Shown here: piece after piece, positions 1-11,301 of the stretch | How positions within the stretch are numbered: the first letter of the stretch is position 1 | Layout: each line of letters starts with the position of its first letter | Origin: Chamaecyparis obtusa | Taxonomy: Eukaryota > Streptophyta > Pinopsida > Cupressales > Cupressaceae | Direction of reading: 5' to 3' | Assembly (NCBI GenBank): GCA_027943335.1 | Contig: BSBK01006354.1 | Span: 46,001 to 110,000, forward strand | Length of the DNA stretch: 64,000 nt | The notes under the pieces: model-generated | Databases searched by the model: none | Seen by the model: the letters and a program-made list of their open reading frames with translations, nothing else | Told to the model about the DNA's origin: nothing | Position numbers and translations under genes: made by a program

Positions 1-1
1 A

Positions 2-1203
2 TTATGTACTTATCATTTTCTTTTTCTTCTTTTGAGCTTTTCTCATAATCGTATTGTACCTTGTGAGCTTTTTTGTCTTCCTATGACCACTTTCTTTTTC
101 TTCTAGAACACTATCATCAGAAATAGAGGGCTCAATAGGCCAAGAAAGTAAGGAAATTAGAGGCTTCCAATTGTCGTATTCTTTAGCTTTGTCAACTAGT
201 CTCATTTTCATGAACATGGTCCTCATCCTTTTAGCAAAGGTTTTGTTATTATTTTCTTGCCATATTTTTTCTTCAATATTATCAATAATCCCATGTTTTT
301 GTCCTTCAGGATCCAATGGTAATTTCTATACAAATTGAATATTACTTTATATCATCTCATCTAATACTTAATATGGTAATTATGGAATCCATTCAATTTT
401 GGGACCAATTTCAATAATAAAGAAATTGTCTTGACTTACTACAAAAACAAATGAGACCTTATATTTTCTTACAAGATTGTAAGAAAATCTATATCCTTCC
501 TACATTTGACTTGAAAAACAACAAACCAACCCTAAATGGTCTTCTTGAATGAACTCACATCCTTTTGAGTTTTCTAAAATATTTCCCTATCTATTAACCA
601 ATCAAAGAATATTTCTCCCACAAGGCATTCTTTTTCCCCCATAGTTCATTTAAAACAAATAAACTCAAGACAAATTATTAAAGATCCAAATTTAAATGGA
701 TATTTTCTATTTCTAGTCTTTTCCACATTTTCTATCAATTGGTCATATAACATTTGAAAAAGGTCAAAGTTTTCATTTGCTACAACAATCTAAAACATAG
801 TGTAAATAACCATAGTTAACACACTACCCTCTCTGCTCTAAAAGAAAAAATTTTATGTTGTATATTTTGCTACTAATTTTACCCTACGGTTGAAAATGTC
901 TTCAATTTTCATAGCTCTTCTATCAAATCTAAAGCCAATAAGATCAATAACGGTATCATTTTTCATAGTGTTTATCTAGAATATCTCCTTATCACAAAGT
1001 CCAGTAAGATTTTTTAGGGAATCTTTAGAAATGAGATAGGGTTTGTCTAAATACATGGTATCTCTATAAATATGGCTGATAATAATCTTATCCCGATTAA
1101 CATTGTCTGATAAAGATCGGGGAGAATTCCAAATAGTTAAACCCTTTTTCCTCAAGTTTGCATATTCCTCCTTAAGTAATAATTTTTTAGTAACTTTTTC
1201 CAT
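2..1203 (-). pseudogene. Decayed retroelement-type ORF, unclassified
   Basis: The minus strand holds two open blocks, about 976-1203 and 2-316. Between them lies a stretch that still reads protein-like in pieces but is broken by several stops. Visible phrases are ISKDSLKNLTGLCDKE in the upper block and a charged helical segment (KIWQENNNKTFAKRMR) in the lower one. The style, a conserved TGL segment followed by long helical text, resembles the anonymous plant transposon-protein domain found inside many plant retroelements, but I cannot assign a catalytic function. It lies downstream, in sense, of the Copia gag relic at 1950-2776 and may be part of the same insertion or a nested one. It is clearly not functional. 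Confidence 0.35.
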
Positions 1204-1949
1204 AAGTCATGAAAGTTTAGATGACTTGTAACCTCTTCAAATTTTACATGTATGTAAGCATGAAGAATCTCTAGTGTGCAGACACCCATGATGAACCTTA
1301 GAAAATGCACTTTCTTTGTCACTAATGACCACCATGAATGGATACATCTTCAATTTAGAATTCAATTTCAAAGAACAATCAACATCCATAGGAATCATTA
1401 TACACTATAAGGGTCTTTAAGAGAGAATTAAACTTACAAACTACACTGGACAAATACTCTTCTCAACTTGCACTCTGAATCATCTCCTTCTTAGATTCAA
1501 ACGATCATGAATTGATGAAATAAGTGAGAAAGCCCATAATATATCCTTTTGCATTAATTGCAACCTTTTTAGGTTTTTAGAATTAGCTTTTCACCAGTTC
1601 CACATTCTCTTTTTGACTAACACAATTTGGAACAAAAAGACTGTTTGATATCTTCTAGAAAACTCATCATCTACCATCTTAAGTTTTGGGGAGTTAAAAA
1701 TTTAGACTTCATAGTACTACCCCTTTGTCCATAGTTTTGGACTAATCGTTAGTAGGAGTAATGACACCAGAAGAGAGTTTTGGACCAACGAAGGATGTCA
1801 ATTCATCTAATTTCTTTTTAGAAGAAGGTTCTATATCAAATTCAATGAACATATTTTGATTTTATTTCTTGACCCAAATTTTCTTATTTTTCTTTGTTGA
1901 TATCTACTATCTTCATCAAAGTACTAGTTATTTTAGAGTTGCTTCTACA

Positions 1950-2776
1950 ATATTTTTCAATATGACCAATCTTATTGCAATTGTAACAAATCGGTCCTTT
2001 TTGATAACTTCCTTGGCTTGTTCTGCTTCTAGATCTATAGATGGATCTTCATGCTAATTCTTTGTGTGGACAACCTTATTGCATGCATAACAAGTGCCAT
2101 AAAAAAGCTATTTTCATTTAAACTAAGATTGATTTCCTCTACATTCATCAACCTTATGACCAAACTTTTTACAATATAATATCTTACATTAATTGAATTC
2201 ATTTTATATTATTTTTACACAGTGTAGCTTTATGTCCAAATTGTTTGCAAAACTAACGGTTACCTTTAAAGATGAACCTCTATGTTGACAGAGGATGAAA
2301 ATATTCAAAAAAAAATTGAACCTTGTAATTTTATTTGTTGTCATATTCAAATCCATACCTACGTTTTCACAATTATGTCTTTGTGAACTTAGAACAACAT
2401 CAAGAACTTCCTTTCCACCTTTCAGTTTTAACCCTTTTTCAATCTTTACATTGGCTTTTGCTAGTTCATTTTTTAGTTTGTACAATTCCTCTTCAAGTTT
2501 GGAGAAAACATCATACTTGTCTTTTAAATTTTTATCAAAATCTTCAATCTCCCCTTTTGCATCTTCTAGAAGATTTTTTTGAAATATAATTTTTTCTTTA
2601 ACCTTCTTTAGTTTAAATTTGGTAGCATTCAGATCATCTAGAGTAGATTTCAACTCTTTTTCCAGAGCAGTTTCAACTTCAACATCCTCATCCCAAGGGA
2701 AATTACCACAATCATCCACAACATTTAGGTTTTCTTCAAACATGGTGTACAGGACTTCTAAATCAACCTCAAGCAA
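1950..2776 (-). pseudogene. Copia-type gag fragment: coiled coil plus several CCHC knuckles
   Basis: This is an RNA-binding nucleocapsid precursor of a Ty1/Copia retrotransposon, now broken. The open block 2204-2776 encodes a long heptad-rich coiled coil (EKELKSTLDDLNATKFKL and onward), followed by KEVLDVVLSSQRHNC. That phrase matches the region between gag and the knuckles in plant Copia polyproteins, where LLGSQ-type text follows the coiled coil. Three knuckle-like units follow toward lower coordinates: CKQFGHKATLC near 2210-2250, CKKFGHKVDEC near 2145-2175 and CYNCNKIGHIEKYC near 1950-1995, with a fourth decayed CYACNK near 2070-2095. Stops separate the units. The N-terminal gag domain is missing between the primer site near 2805 and residue 1 of this block. 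Confidence 0.7.
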
Positions 2777-2799
2777 TTAAGCTTAAAGTAGAGGAACCT

Positions 2800-3060
2800 T
2801 TCTCCAATACCTATCGAACAAACTCCAAATGTTGCGAGAAGGGGGGTGAATTAGCCTACAAAAAATCTTTCTCCTCTTAAGAAATTAATCAACAAGGTTA
2901 AACATTCAATTTAAGTCATGCAATTAGAGGATCCAAAAAGATAATAATTCCATAATTTTATGTGTGGAAAACCCAACTAGGAAAAACCATGGAGAGAATT
3001 AACTCATGAAAATACTTCACTATACATACATGGGACAATTATAGAACATGATCTCATTAC
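2800..3060 (-). mobile_element. LTR end and degenerate primer-binding site of the Copia relic
   Basis: On the minus strand the text TTCACCCCCC (about 2835-2850) is followed after a short gap by GGTATTGGAG (about 2801-2811). Plant Copia LTRs of the type whose 3' end carries a C-tract after GATTCA are followed by TGGTATCAGAGC, the initiator-Met tRNA primer site, so this looks like a mutated LTR/PBS junction. Around 2960-3010 is a GGAAAACCC...AACCATGG-like motif often seen in the transcribed part of such LTRs; the same motif occurs near 31560-31600 next to the second Copia relic. The outer LTR end was not located. Confidence 0.45.
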
Positions 3061-3239
3061 TCAAAACTTTCTACAAATGGCTCACTGCCAAAGTAGCAAG
3101 ATAAAAAATATATATAATAAAATGGCTTTAATGTTAGAGACATATTGCTTACAACAAAAGATTCATTACATAGTATAGAGTAGTTTGAATTAAAATGAAT
3201 AATTCATCTAGGTACACAACACTCTAATCTCGATATTGA

Positions 3240-3315
3240 TTCAACCCATATTTGAAAAATATGGATCCTCTAGAATCTTCAACCCATATTTGAAAAATAT
3301 GGATCCTCTAGAATC
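3240..3315. repeat. 38-bp perfect tandem duplication containing a palindrome
   Basis: Two adjacent copies, 3240-3277 and 3278-3315, carry the same text including CCATATTTGAAAAATATGG. That core is itself an inverted repeat of 8-bp arms around GAA. The copies look identical, so the duplication is recent, or maintained, relative to the decayed surroundings. Confidence 0.85.
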
Positions 3316-3779
3316 TTCCTTTTTTTGCTAAAAAATAATACTTAGTAAAAATATTTTTCCAACCATAACCCAAATATATACATTTTTTTTTCTTTTTAAA
3401 AATAGGACTGAGTTGGCTTATACCTTTTTTCCTTTTTCAAAAAAAAAATTGAGTCAACCATAAAAGTATAGTAAAATGTGAAGTAGAATCTAAATTAATA
3501 CATGTTAACCAAAATAGATAGAGCGTGTAATTTTATTTATTGCAACCATATTCCAAAATACTAATCAGCCCACAAAAGATCATAACATGCATAGCTAGTC
3601 CATCAATAATATCTAGAACTAACAAATAGGTCAGGACCAAAAACTTGTCCCAAACAAAAATATGTACAATGGAAATGGTAATGATTATTGTCAAGATAGG
3701 TTTTGGATCATGAACATTCCATCGGTTTACCACAAAATACTTTCAAACCAAATTATGGAGCATTTTGACAATAGAAGAT
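3316..3779. other. AT-rich interval without recognised gene
   Basis: A- and T-homopolymer rich sequence. An open stretch on the minus strand near 3533-3733 has no recognisable domain and is probably chance. Confidence 0.5.
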
Positions 3780-4430
3780 GGCTCAGTTTGACATCAATGA
3801 CAAAATAAACATATTAACAACAATAGAATCTTCTCTACACCTCCTATTGCACCAAGTGAACTCAGTGTTCCATGGATTAACATTAACCAAATGCATAAGG
3901 ATAATATTCTCTTAAGAAAATATGAGGATGAATCAAGCCTTTCAATTCCTCTCATTTTCTCCTCCAAACTTGTGATTGCATTAAAATCTCCCACCAAAAT
4001 CTAAGGCCGGAGAGAATTAAAAGATCTCACATATCTAGTGTGATTTGTAAATCTAGTATTTCCAACAAAGTTAGTTGGAGAATAAACATTTGTCAATAAT
4101 AGTATTTCTCTATTGTCAAAACTAGAAGTGATCATTGAAAGAGAATACCTATTATAAATCCACCTACAAGGGATGATCTTATGAAGACCTCATAGTAAAG
4201 CAATCCCTATAGAATTTCCTTGGACACCAATGAACTTTCCATTGACCCTCCACCAGAGCTTGGGAGCAATGTTATCCATGCCTTCCATAAATAACTTAAA
4301 TTCTTGAATAATTATCACATAGAGAATGAACTCTCGTAAATTCCCTAACAACCTTTTGTCTAGGAATGTTGTTCAACTCTAATGACTCAAATTCACATAT
4401 CCCATTTTTAGGCTTGTCTTTCAACATTCA
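3780..4430 (-). pseudogene. LINE (L1-type) endonuclease domain fragment
   Basis: The minus strand encodes the N-terminal apurinic-like endonuclease of a plant L1 ORF2, in decayed form. In order are an IIQEFKL segment (family form QETK, the metal-binding Glu region), a VYSPTN segment near 4080-4095 (family form NVYGP), and VGDFNAI near 3960-3995 (the catalytic GDFN motif), followed by SLEEKMRGIERLDSSS and a degraded NPWNTEFTWCN-like stretch. In-frame stops and at least one frameshift are present. No reverse transcriptase follows at lower coordinates, so the copy is truncated. It is the only ORF2-type LINE sequence I found in the window. Confidence 0.75.
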
Positions 4431-4704
4431 AATACCCACACATTCTTTTTCGTTCAACTAATTTTAATATTCTCTTTAAAAAAGTGTTACTAAAATATTT
4501 GGTTTCTTTCGTACTCATTCAAGGTTAGTTATTGAGATGAATATAACTAGCTAGTTAAACATGTATTTTTAAAAATTTTTTTGCATATTTTTCATATAAC
4601 ATAGAGATTAGAAGAAAAGTAATTTATAGCTTGCTTGCATTTCATTTGAAATATTATACTCAAAAATCTATTATAAATTATCTAAATATTTTTATATATT
4701 TTTA

Positions 4705-5640
4705 AATAATTATTTTTATGAATTACTATTAAATATTATCTTAGCGAAAATTATTGATAAATGTATTTTATTTTTTAAGTTAAAATAAAATAAAATAGAA
4801 TTTATATATAAGTTACAAAAATGACTTAATTAATTATAGACATGTAAAGAACAAAAACATACTCGCACTCGCATTCCTTAAATGACTATGTAGCATTCAA
4901 ATGATTATACTAATTGATATAGAAATATATGAATTATACTATCGAAGTGAAAATTATTAATAAATGTATTTTTTTAAAGTAAAATAAAATAAAATTTATA
5001 TATAAATTACAAACTTACTTAATTAATTATAAGCATGCAAAGAATACAAATATTATCCGTCATTTCTTAAATGACTATCTATTATGTAACGATCTTGGTT
5101 TTTTATTGTTTTTCTTTATTTTTTTTAATATTACCGTTGAGAAAAAAAAAACTTGATTTTATCTAATGGTCTATTAATTATTTTTATAAATTACTATTAA
5201 CTATTATCTAAGTAAAAATTATTGATAAATATATTTTATTTTTAAATTAAAATAAAATGAAATGAAAGTTATATATAAGTTACAAAAATGACTTAACTAA
5301 TTATAGACATGTAAAGAACAAAAACATACTCTCACTCTCATTCCTAAAATTACTATGTAGCATTCAAATAATTACATTAATTAATATACAAATATACAAA
5401 TTATACTATTTAAATGAAAATTATTGATAAATATATTTTTATTAAAAAATTAAAATAAAATAAAATTTATATATAAATTACAAACTTAACTTAATTAATT
5501 ATAAGCATGTAAAGAATACAAATATTAGTTGTCATTCCTTAAATGACTATCCCACATTTAAAGATTATTCTGAATTCAAACGCTGGTGTTGATTTTATTT
5601 TATTTTTCTTTTTTTAAAAATATTACCGTTGAGAAAAAAA
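4705..5640. repeat. 468-bp tandem duplication built from a 200-bp A/B dimer
   Basis: The block beginning ATTATTGATAAAT occurs at 4751 and 5219, and its sister block with TATAAATTACAAACTTA occurs at 4953 and 5421. Both spacings are 468 bp. A and B are themselves diverged relatives (GATAAATGTATTTT, TAATTATA.GCATG, AAATGACTAT). The likely history is a dimer first, then duplication of the dimer. The sequence is very AT-rich and has no coding capacity. Confidence 0.85.
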
Positions 5641-5745
5641 CTTGATCGAACGGTCTTGTTTTTTTTTATATTACCGTTAAAAAAAGCTTGATCTAACGGT
5701 CTTGTTTTTTTTTATATTACCGTTATAAAAAGCTTGATCTCATCT
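5621..5745. repeat. Short 46-48-bp tandem repeat with TATTACCGTT core
   Basis: TATTACCGTT followed by an A-run, CTTGATC and AACGGTCTTG recurs at 5621, 5669 and 5715, with an older copy at 5129. The core CCGTT...AACGG can pair within a unit, so each unit could form a small hairpin. The array sits at the end of the 468-bp duplication. Confidence 0.8.
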
Positions 5746-5859
5746 AGGTATTTATTTACAGTTCCGGTGCGAATGCCAAGCAGAGCGTATTATTTTTCTT
5801 TTTCTTTTTTTCAGATTGGCTTTTAATGGTAAATTGGTAGGACAACCAGTGATGATTCA

Positions 5860-6115
5860 GTCATAGGGTATGTGAGTGAAGCTGAAGGTGGCAATGCATT
5901 GGCGATGAAGCTTTTCATGGCTGCTAATGACATTGAAAACGCTTGTGATGAATGGAAGCCATTAAAGAACGCAAGTCATGGCGATGAATGGAAGTCATTT
6001 TCTTGAGGTATTTAGAAATTACTTGAAACTTCATTAAGGAAGATATGAATGGCCTTTTGGTGCTCTTGCAGAGCTGATTGACAATGCCAAGGACGCTAAT
6101 GCTTCAAAATAAGCT
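5860..6115 (+). pseudogene. GHKL/MORC-like ATPase N-terminal fragment
   Basis: In the frame crossing 6050-6108 the text is EWPFGALAELIDNAKDANASK. This matches the N-box of GHKL ATPases of the Microrchidia type, in which the Asn of ELIDNA binds Mg-ATP. MORC proteins act in chromatin compaction and transposon silencing. Upstream, about 5870-6000, the strand reads IGYVSEAEGGNALAMKLF and then a repeated DEWK segment. Stops interrupt the frame just before and just after the motif, and no downstream GHKL boxes (DDGIGM type) follow, so this is a relic or a captured exon. The motif is short; other GHKL proteins remain possible. Confidence 0.5.
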
Positions 6116-6399
6116 TGAGATAAGATTTTTAACTTCAAATATAATTGATTTGTCTTATAAGGTTCCTGTTGTGAAGTTTTTTATGAGATAATATAATCAT
6201 ATACTGAGTGAAATATGTTTAACAGGTTGGATATATCAATTCAAATATGTTTAACAGGTTCTCTGTTATTGAATGTTAGGTATGAGATTAAGAACTTAGA
6301 CATTGGGCATGCATATTGCATACCCCCCTAAAGACAACGGGGATTCAATCATTTGTGCAGTTTAACATAACCATGTTGGGATCTTATTCTTCTGTTTTT

Positions 6400-7500
6400 A
6401 TGAAATTTTTAAGAATGTAAATTTCCATTTGATTACCCTTTTAATTCGCAATAGGGCTAAATTTAGTATGTGATAATGAGGAAGGTAAAGTGCTCCCCTG
6501 TCTCTGCACACAACAGTGATCCAACGCAATCTTTCCCTGCCTCCACCATTTTCTTCTTCTTTATTGTGACCCGTTTCATCCTCAGCACTACCATTTCTTG
6601 TTGTCGCTCTAACTTCTTCCCACACATTCCCAAACCATCTCAGATAACTCGTTCCCTGTGACTTAGCAATGGAGGCGATGAGGCTTTCTGCACATTCGCA
6701 GCACAGTCGATGTCGCAACCAAAAGCAATGGCGGCGATAAACACGCTTCCAAGCCCGCCCAGTCCTGCGGTAAAAGTCCCCTGCTTTCCTGAAAAATGTC
6801 TCTGTAGATCCTTCTGAATCTTGTTCGAATGTGGATGGATGCTTGAACGCCACTGAACTCCATCTTCCACGACCCTGAATCCCAATGGAAGGAAATATAC
6901 CCACTTTACTCTATTTTGAAATTCCATTTGGTGACCAATGAAAAACATTTATTAATAAACTTGATAGGATAATCTTGAAGTTAATAAATGTTTAAATGTC
7001 GAGATGCTACGCGAGATTCTTAAGATAGGATAATCTTGAAGTTAATAAATGTTCGAATAAATTTGGCCACCATGCTACGCCACCGAACTCCATCTTCCAC
7101 GACCCTAAGAGCTTCTTCTCCAGATTTTACGCTGATAAAACTCTGGCATTGTCTTTGTTGAAGATTTTGAGGACATATTTTCTCTCTGTAACTCCGCTTC
7201 CTCTGTCTTCTCGTCGACCTTGATTTCCTGCGACCACCATATTTGGGTATTGAGCAGGTAGACTGAAACCCAGTTTGGTGGTTCGACTGGAGCGACTGAT
7301 CGACACGCTCATTCCCATGCTGGATTCTTCATTTGAATTGTCTCTTAAGATAAGTGGGTATTGCATTTGTTTGCAGCGACACCAAACCCATCAACCATAG
7401 CATAGATTTGTCAGATTCCATCTATATTGCATTTGTTAGCAGCGACACCAAACCCATCGACCATAGTTTTGTTATATATTTATTGCCTTATATTTTGTTC
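6400..7500. other. Locally duplicated, slightly GC-richer segment; exon-like but unassigned
   Basis: This stretch differs in texture from the AT-rich flanks. ACTCCATCTTCCACGACCCT appears near 6857 and 7086, GATAATCTTGAAGTTAATAA near 6966 and 7027, and GCGACACCAAACCCATC near 7376 and 7440, so it has been locally duplicated at least twice. Minus-strand open blocks (about 6398-6904 and 7127-7366) have fairly natural composition. I recognise no domain and see no consistent splice model, so I do not call a gene. It directly abuts the giant satellite. Confidence 0.4.
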
Positions 7501-7645
7501 AATTTGTTTGTTTAAAATTGAATAAACTTTTATTTCTTTTTTTATGTATTCAAAATAAGTTTGGGATCAATTTATTTATTTCAACTTTAGAGTTCATTTT
7601 GTTTAGTGTATTCCACCTTGGTATCCACTTATTGTTTATGTGAAG

Positions 7646-10600
7646 TGTGTGGGGGAGGGAGAGGGAGTAGGAGGGGGAGAGAGTTGTGGGGGGGGGGGAG
7701 AGGGGAGAGAGAATGAGGGGGAGAGGGAGGAAGGAGGGGGAGTGAGAGGGGGAGGGGAAGTGAGGGGAGGGAGAGAGGGAGGGAGAAGGAAGAAGGGAGA
7801 ATGAGAGGGGAAGAAGGGGGGAGTGGGAGGGGGAGAGTGAGAGGGGGAGAGGGAGAGGGGAAGGGGGAGAGGGAGTGGGAGAGGGCAAGAGAGAGGGAGG
7901 AGGGAAGGGGAGTGGGAGGAAGGAGGGGGAGTGAGAGGGGGAGTGAGAGGGGGAGAGGGAGAGGGAGAGGGAGAGGGAGGGGAGGGAGAGAGGTAGGGAG
8001 AGGGAAGAAGGGGGAATGAGAGGGGGAGTGGGGGAGGGAGCGGGAAAGAGTGAGGGGGAAGGGGAGGGAGATAGGGGGAGGAGGGAGGAGGGGAAGGGAG
8101 GGGGAGTGAGAGGGGGAGTGGGGGTGGGGGAGAGGGAGGAGGGAGTGGGAGGGAAAGAGGGAGGGAGAATGAGAGGGAGATAGGGGGAGGAGGGAAGGGG
8201 ATGGGTAGTGGGAGGGGGAGTGAGAGGGGGAGTGAGGGAGAGGAAGGGGGAGGGGGAGGGGGAGTGGGAGTGGAAGTGGGAGGGGGAGTGAGGGAGAGGG
8301 AGGAGGGAGTGGGAGGGGGAGTGGGGGAGAGAGAGGAGGGAGGAGGGAGTGAGAGGGGGAGTGAGGGAGAGGGAGAGGGAGGGGGAGTGGGAGTGGGAGT
8401 GGGAGTGGGAGTGGGAGTGGGAGTGGGAGTGGGAGTGGGTGAGGGCGAGAGAGAGGGTGGGAGTGGGAGTGGGAGTGGGAGTGGGAGTGGGTGAGGGGGA
8501 GTGTGAGTGTGAGTGTGAGTGGGAGTGTGAGTGGGAGTGGGGGAGTGAGAGGGGGAGTGGGGGTGAGAGAGGAGGGAGGAGGGAGTGAGAGGGGGAGTGT
8601 GAGTGTGAGTGTGAGTGGGAGTGTGAGTGGGAGTGGGGGAGTGAGAGGGGGAGTGGGGGAGAGAGAGGAGGGAGGAGGGAGTGAGAGGGGGAGTGAGGGA
8701 GAGGGAGAGGAAGGAGGAGTGAGGGAGAGGGAGGGGGAGTGAGAGTGGGAGTGGGAGTGGGAGGGGGAGTGAGAGGGGGGAGTGAGAGGGAAGGGGATGG
8801 GGAGTGAGAGGGGGAGTGAGGGAGAGGAAGGGGGAGGGGGAGGGGGAGTGGGAGTGGAAGTGGGAGAGGGAGGAGGGAGTGGGAGGGGGAGTGGGGGAGA
8901 GAGAGGAGGGAGGAGGGAGTGAGAGGGGGAGTGAGGGAGAGGGAGGGGGAGTGGGAGTGGGAGTGGGAGTGGGAGTGGGAGTGGGTGAGGGCGAGGGAGA
9001 GGGAGGGGGAGTGAGAGTGGGAGTGGGAGTGGGAGTGGGAGTGGGTGAGGGCGAGAGAGAGGGAGGGAGTGGGAGTGGGAGTGGGAGTGGGAGTGGGAGT
9101 GGGTGAGGGAGAGGGGGAGTGGGAGTGGGAGTGGGAGTGGGGGAGTGAGAGGGGGAGTGGGGGAGAGAGAGGAGGGAGGAGGGAGTGAGAGGGGGAGTGA
9201 GGGAGTGTGAGTGTGAGTGGGAGTGTGAGTGGGAGTGGGGGAGTGAGAGGGGGAGTGGGGGAGAGAGAGGAGGGAGGAGGGAGTGAGAGGGGGAGTGAGG
9301 GAGAGGGAGAGGAAGGGGGAGTGAGAGGAGGAGGAGAAGTGAGGGAGAGGGAGGCGGAGTGAGAGTGGGAGTGGGAGAGGGAGAGGGAGGGGGAGTGAGA
9401 GTGGGAGTGGGTGAGGGCGAGAGAGAGGGAGGGAGTGGGTGAGGGAGTGGGAATGGGAGTGGGAGTGGGGGAGTGAGAGGGGGAGTGAGGGAGAGGGAGG
9501 AGGGAGTGGGAGGGGGAGTGGGGGAGAGAGAGGAGGGAGGAGGGAGTGAGAAGGGGAGTGAGGGAGAGGGAGGGGGAGTGAGAGTGAGAGTGGGAGTGGG
9601 AGTGGGAGTGGGTGAGGGCGAGAGAGAGGGAGGGAGTGGGAGTGGGAGTGGGAGTGGGTGAGGGAGAGGGGGAGTGGGAGTGGGAGTGGGGGAGTGAGAG
9701 GGGGAGTGAGAGGGGGAGTGGGAGGGAAAGAGGGAGGGAGAATGAGAGGGAGATAGGGGGAGGAGGGAGGGGGGAAGGGGGAGTGAGAGGGGGAGTGAAG
9801 GAGGGGGAGTGGGGGAGAGAGAGAGGAGGGAGTGAGAGGGAGAGGGAGAGGGAGAGGGAGAGGGAGAGGGAGAGGGAGTGGGAGTGGGTGAGGGAGTGGG
9901 AGTGGGAGTGGGTGAGGGAGAGAGCGAGAGCGAGAGGGAGAGAGAGGGAGAGGGAGTGGGAGTGGGAGTGGGTGAGGGAGAGAGCAGGAGAGGCAGTGGG
10001 AGTGGGAGTGGGAGAGGGGAGTGGGAGTGGGAGTGGGTGAGGGAGAGAGAGAGGGAGGGAGGAGGGAGGAGGGAGGAGGGGGAGTGAGGGAGAGGGAGGG
10101 GAAGTGGGAGTGGGAGAGGGGGAGTGAGGGAGAGGGAGGAGGGAGTGGGAGGGGGAGTGAGGGAGAGGGAGTGGGAGGGGGAGTGAGGGAGAGGGAGGGG
10201 AGTGGGAGAGGGAGAGGGAGAGGGAGAGGGAGAGGGAGAGGGAGAGGGAGAGGGAGGGGGAGAGGGAGGGGGAGTGGGAGTGGGAGGGGAGGGGGAGAGG
10301 GAGAGAGGGAGTGGGAGTGGGAGTGGGGGAGAGAGTGAGAGGGGGAGAGAGGGAGAGGGGGAGGGAGAGGGAGGGGGAGGGGGAGTGGGAGTGGGAGTGG
10401 GCGTGGGCAAGGGCGAGAGAGAGGGAGTGGGAGAGAGAGGGAGAGGGAGAGGGGGAGAGGAGGAGGGGGAGTGAGGGGAGGGAGAGAGGGAAGAAGGGGG
10501 AATGAGAGGGGGAGTGGGAGAGGGAGTGGAGAGAGAGAGAGCGAGTGGAGAGGGAGAGGGAGAGGGAGAGGGAGAGGGAGTGGGAGTGGGAGTGGGAGTG

Positions 10601-11211
10601 GGAGTGGGAGTGGGAGAGAGGGGAGGGGGAGGGAGAGAGGGGGAGTGGGAGGAGGGGCCAAGAGAGAGGAGGGAGTGGGAGTGGGAGTGGGAGTGGGAGA
10701 GGGAGAGAGGGGGAGGGGGAGGGAGAGAGGGGGACTAGGAGGGGCCAAGAGAGAGGAGGGAGTGGGAGGGGGAGTGAGAGGAGGAGAGGGAGAGCCAGGA
10801 GATAGAGGGGGACTGGGAGGGGGGATGAAGTGGGAGGGGGTGAGAGAGAGGGAGGGAGAGGCAGAGTGAGAGGAGGGAGGGGGAGGGGGGAGAGAGAGAG
10901 GGAGAGAGGGAGTGGGAGAGGAGAGAGAGGGGGAGTGGGAGAGGTCAAGAGAGAGGGATGGAGTGGTAGGGGGAGTGAGAGGGGGGAGCAAGGAGAGAGA
11001 GAGAGGGGGACTGGGAGGGGTGAGAGAGAGAGAGGGAGGGAGGAGGAGGGGGTGAGAGAGAGGGAGGGTGAGTGAGAGGGGGAGGGGAGGGGCAGGGGGA
11101 GTGAGAGGTGGGAGAAAGTGGGAGGGAAAGTGGGAGAGAGAGTCCAGGGAGGGAGAAAGAGGGGAGTGGGAGGGAGAGGGGGCGGGGAAGTGAGAGGGAG
11201 AGGGGGTGGGG

Positions 11212-11213
<2 letters not shown>
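7646..11213. repeat. 3.6-kb purine-strand satellite of GGGAGT / GGGAGA hexamers
   Basis: Almost every base on the plus strand is G or A, with T only as the last base of GGGAGT or in GAGTGA. Runs of GGGAGTGGGAGTGGGAGT fit the G3-N3-G3 pattern of intramolecular G-quadruplexes, and runs of GGGAGA give mirror-type polypurine tracts suited to triplex formation. Within it, a block starting GTGGGGGAGAGAGAGG recurs at 8321, 8558, 8653, 8891, 9158, 9254 and 9519, so there is a higher-order structure. Long open frames exist in all three minus-strand phases because the hexamer read as CT-rich codons has no stops; they encode only Pro/Leu/Ser/His repeats and are artefacts. Confidence 0.95.
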
Positions 11214-11300
<87 letters not shown>

Positions 11301-11301
11301 C
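11214..11301. repeat. (GT)33 then (GA)11 compound microsatellite
   Basis: An uninterrupted GT tract of about 66 bp at 11214-11279 passes directly into a GA tract. It forms the right edge of the polypurine satellite. The same order, GT then GA on the plus strand, is seen at 18486-18560. Confidence 0.95.

Noticed and set aside
6398..6948. Overlapping minus-strand frames of 66-168 codons and a plus-strand frame
   Set aside because: Natural-looking composition but no domain, mutually exclusive frames and local duplications. Kept only as an unassigned segment.
7550..10991. Three overlapping minus-strand open frames of roughly 920-1,130 codons
   Set aside because: They are Pro/Leu/Ser/His low-complexity readings of the CT-rich strand of a hexamer satellite, open in all three phases at once. 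No start context, domain or non-repeat core.
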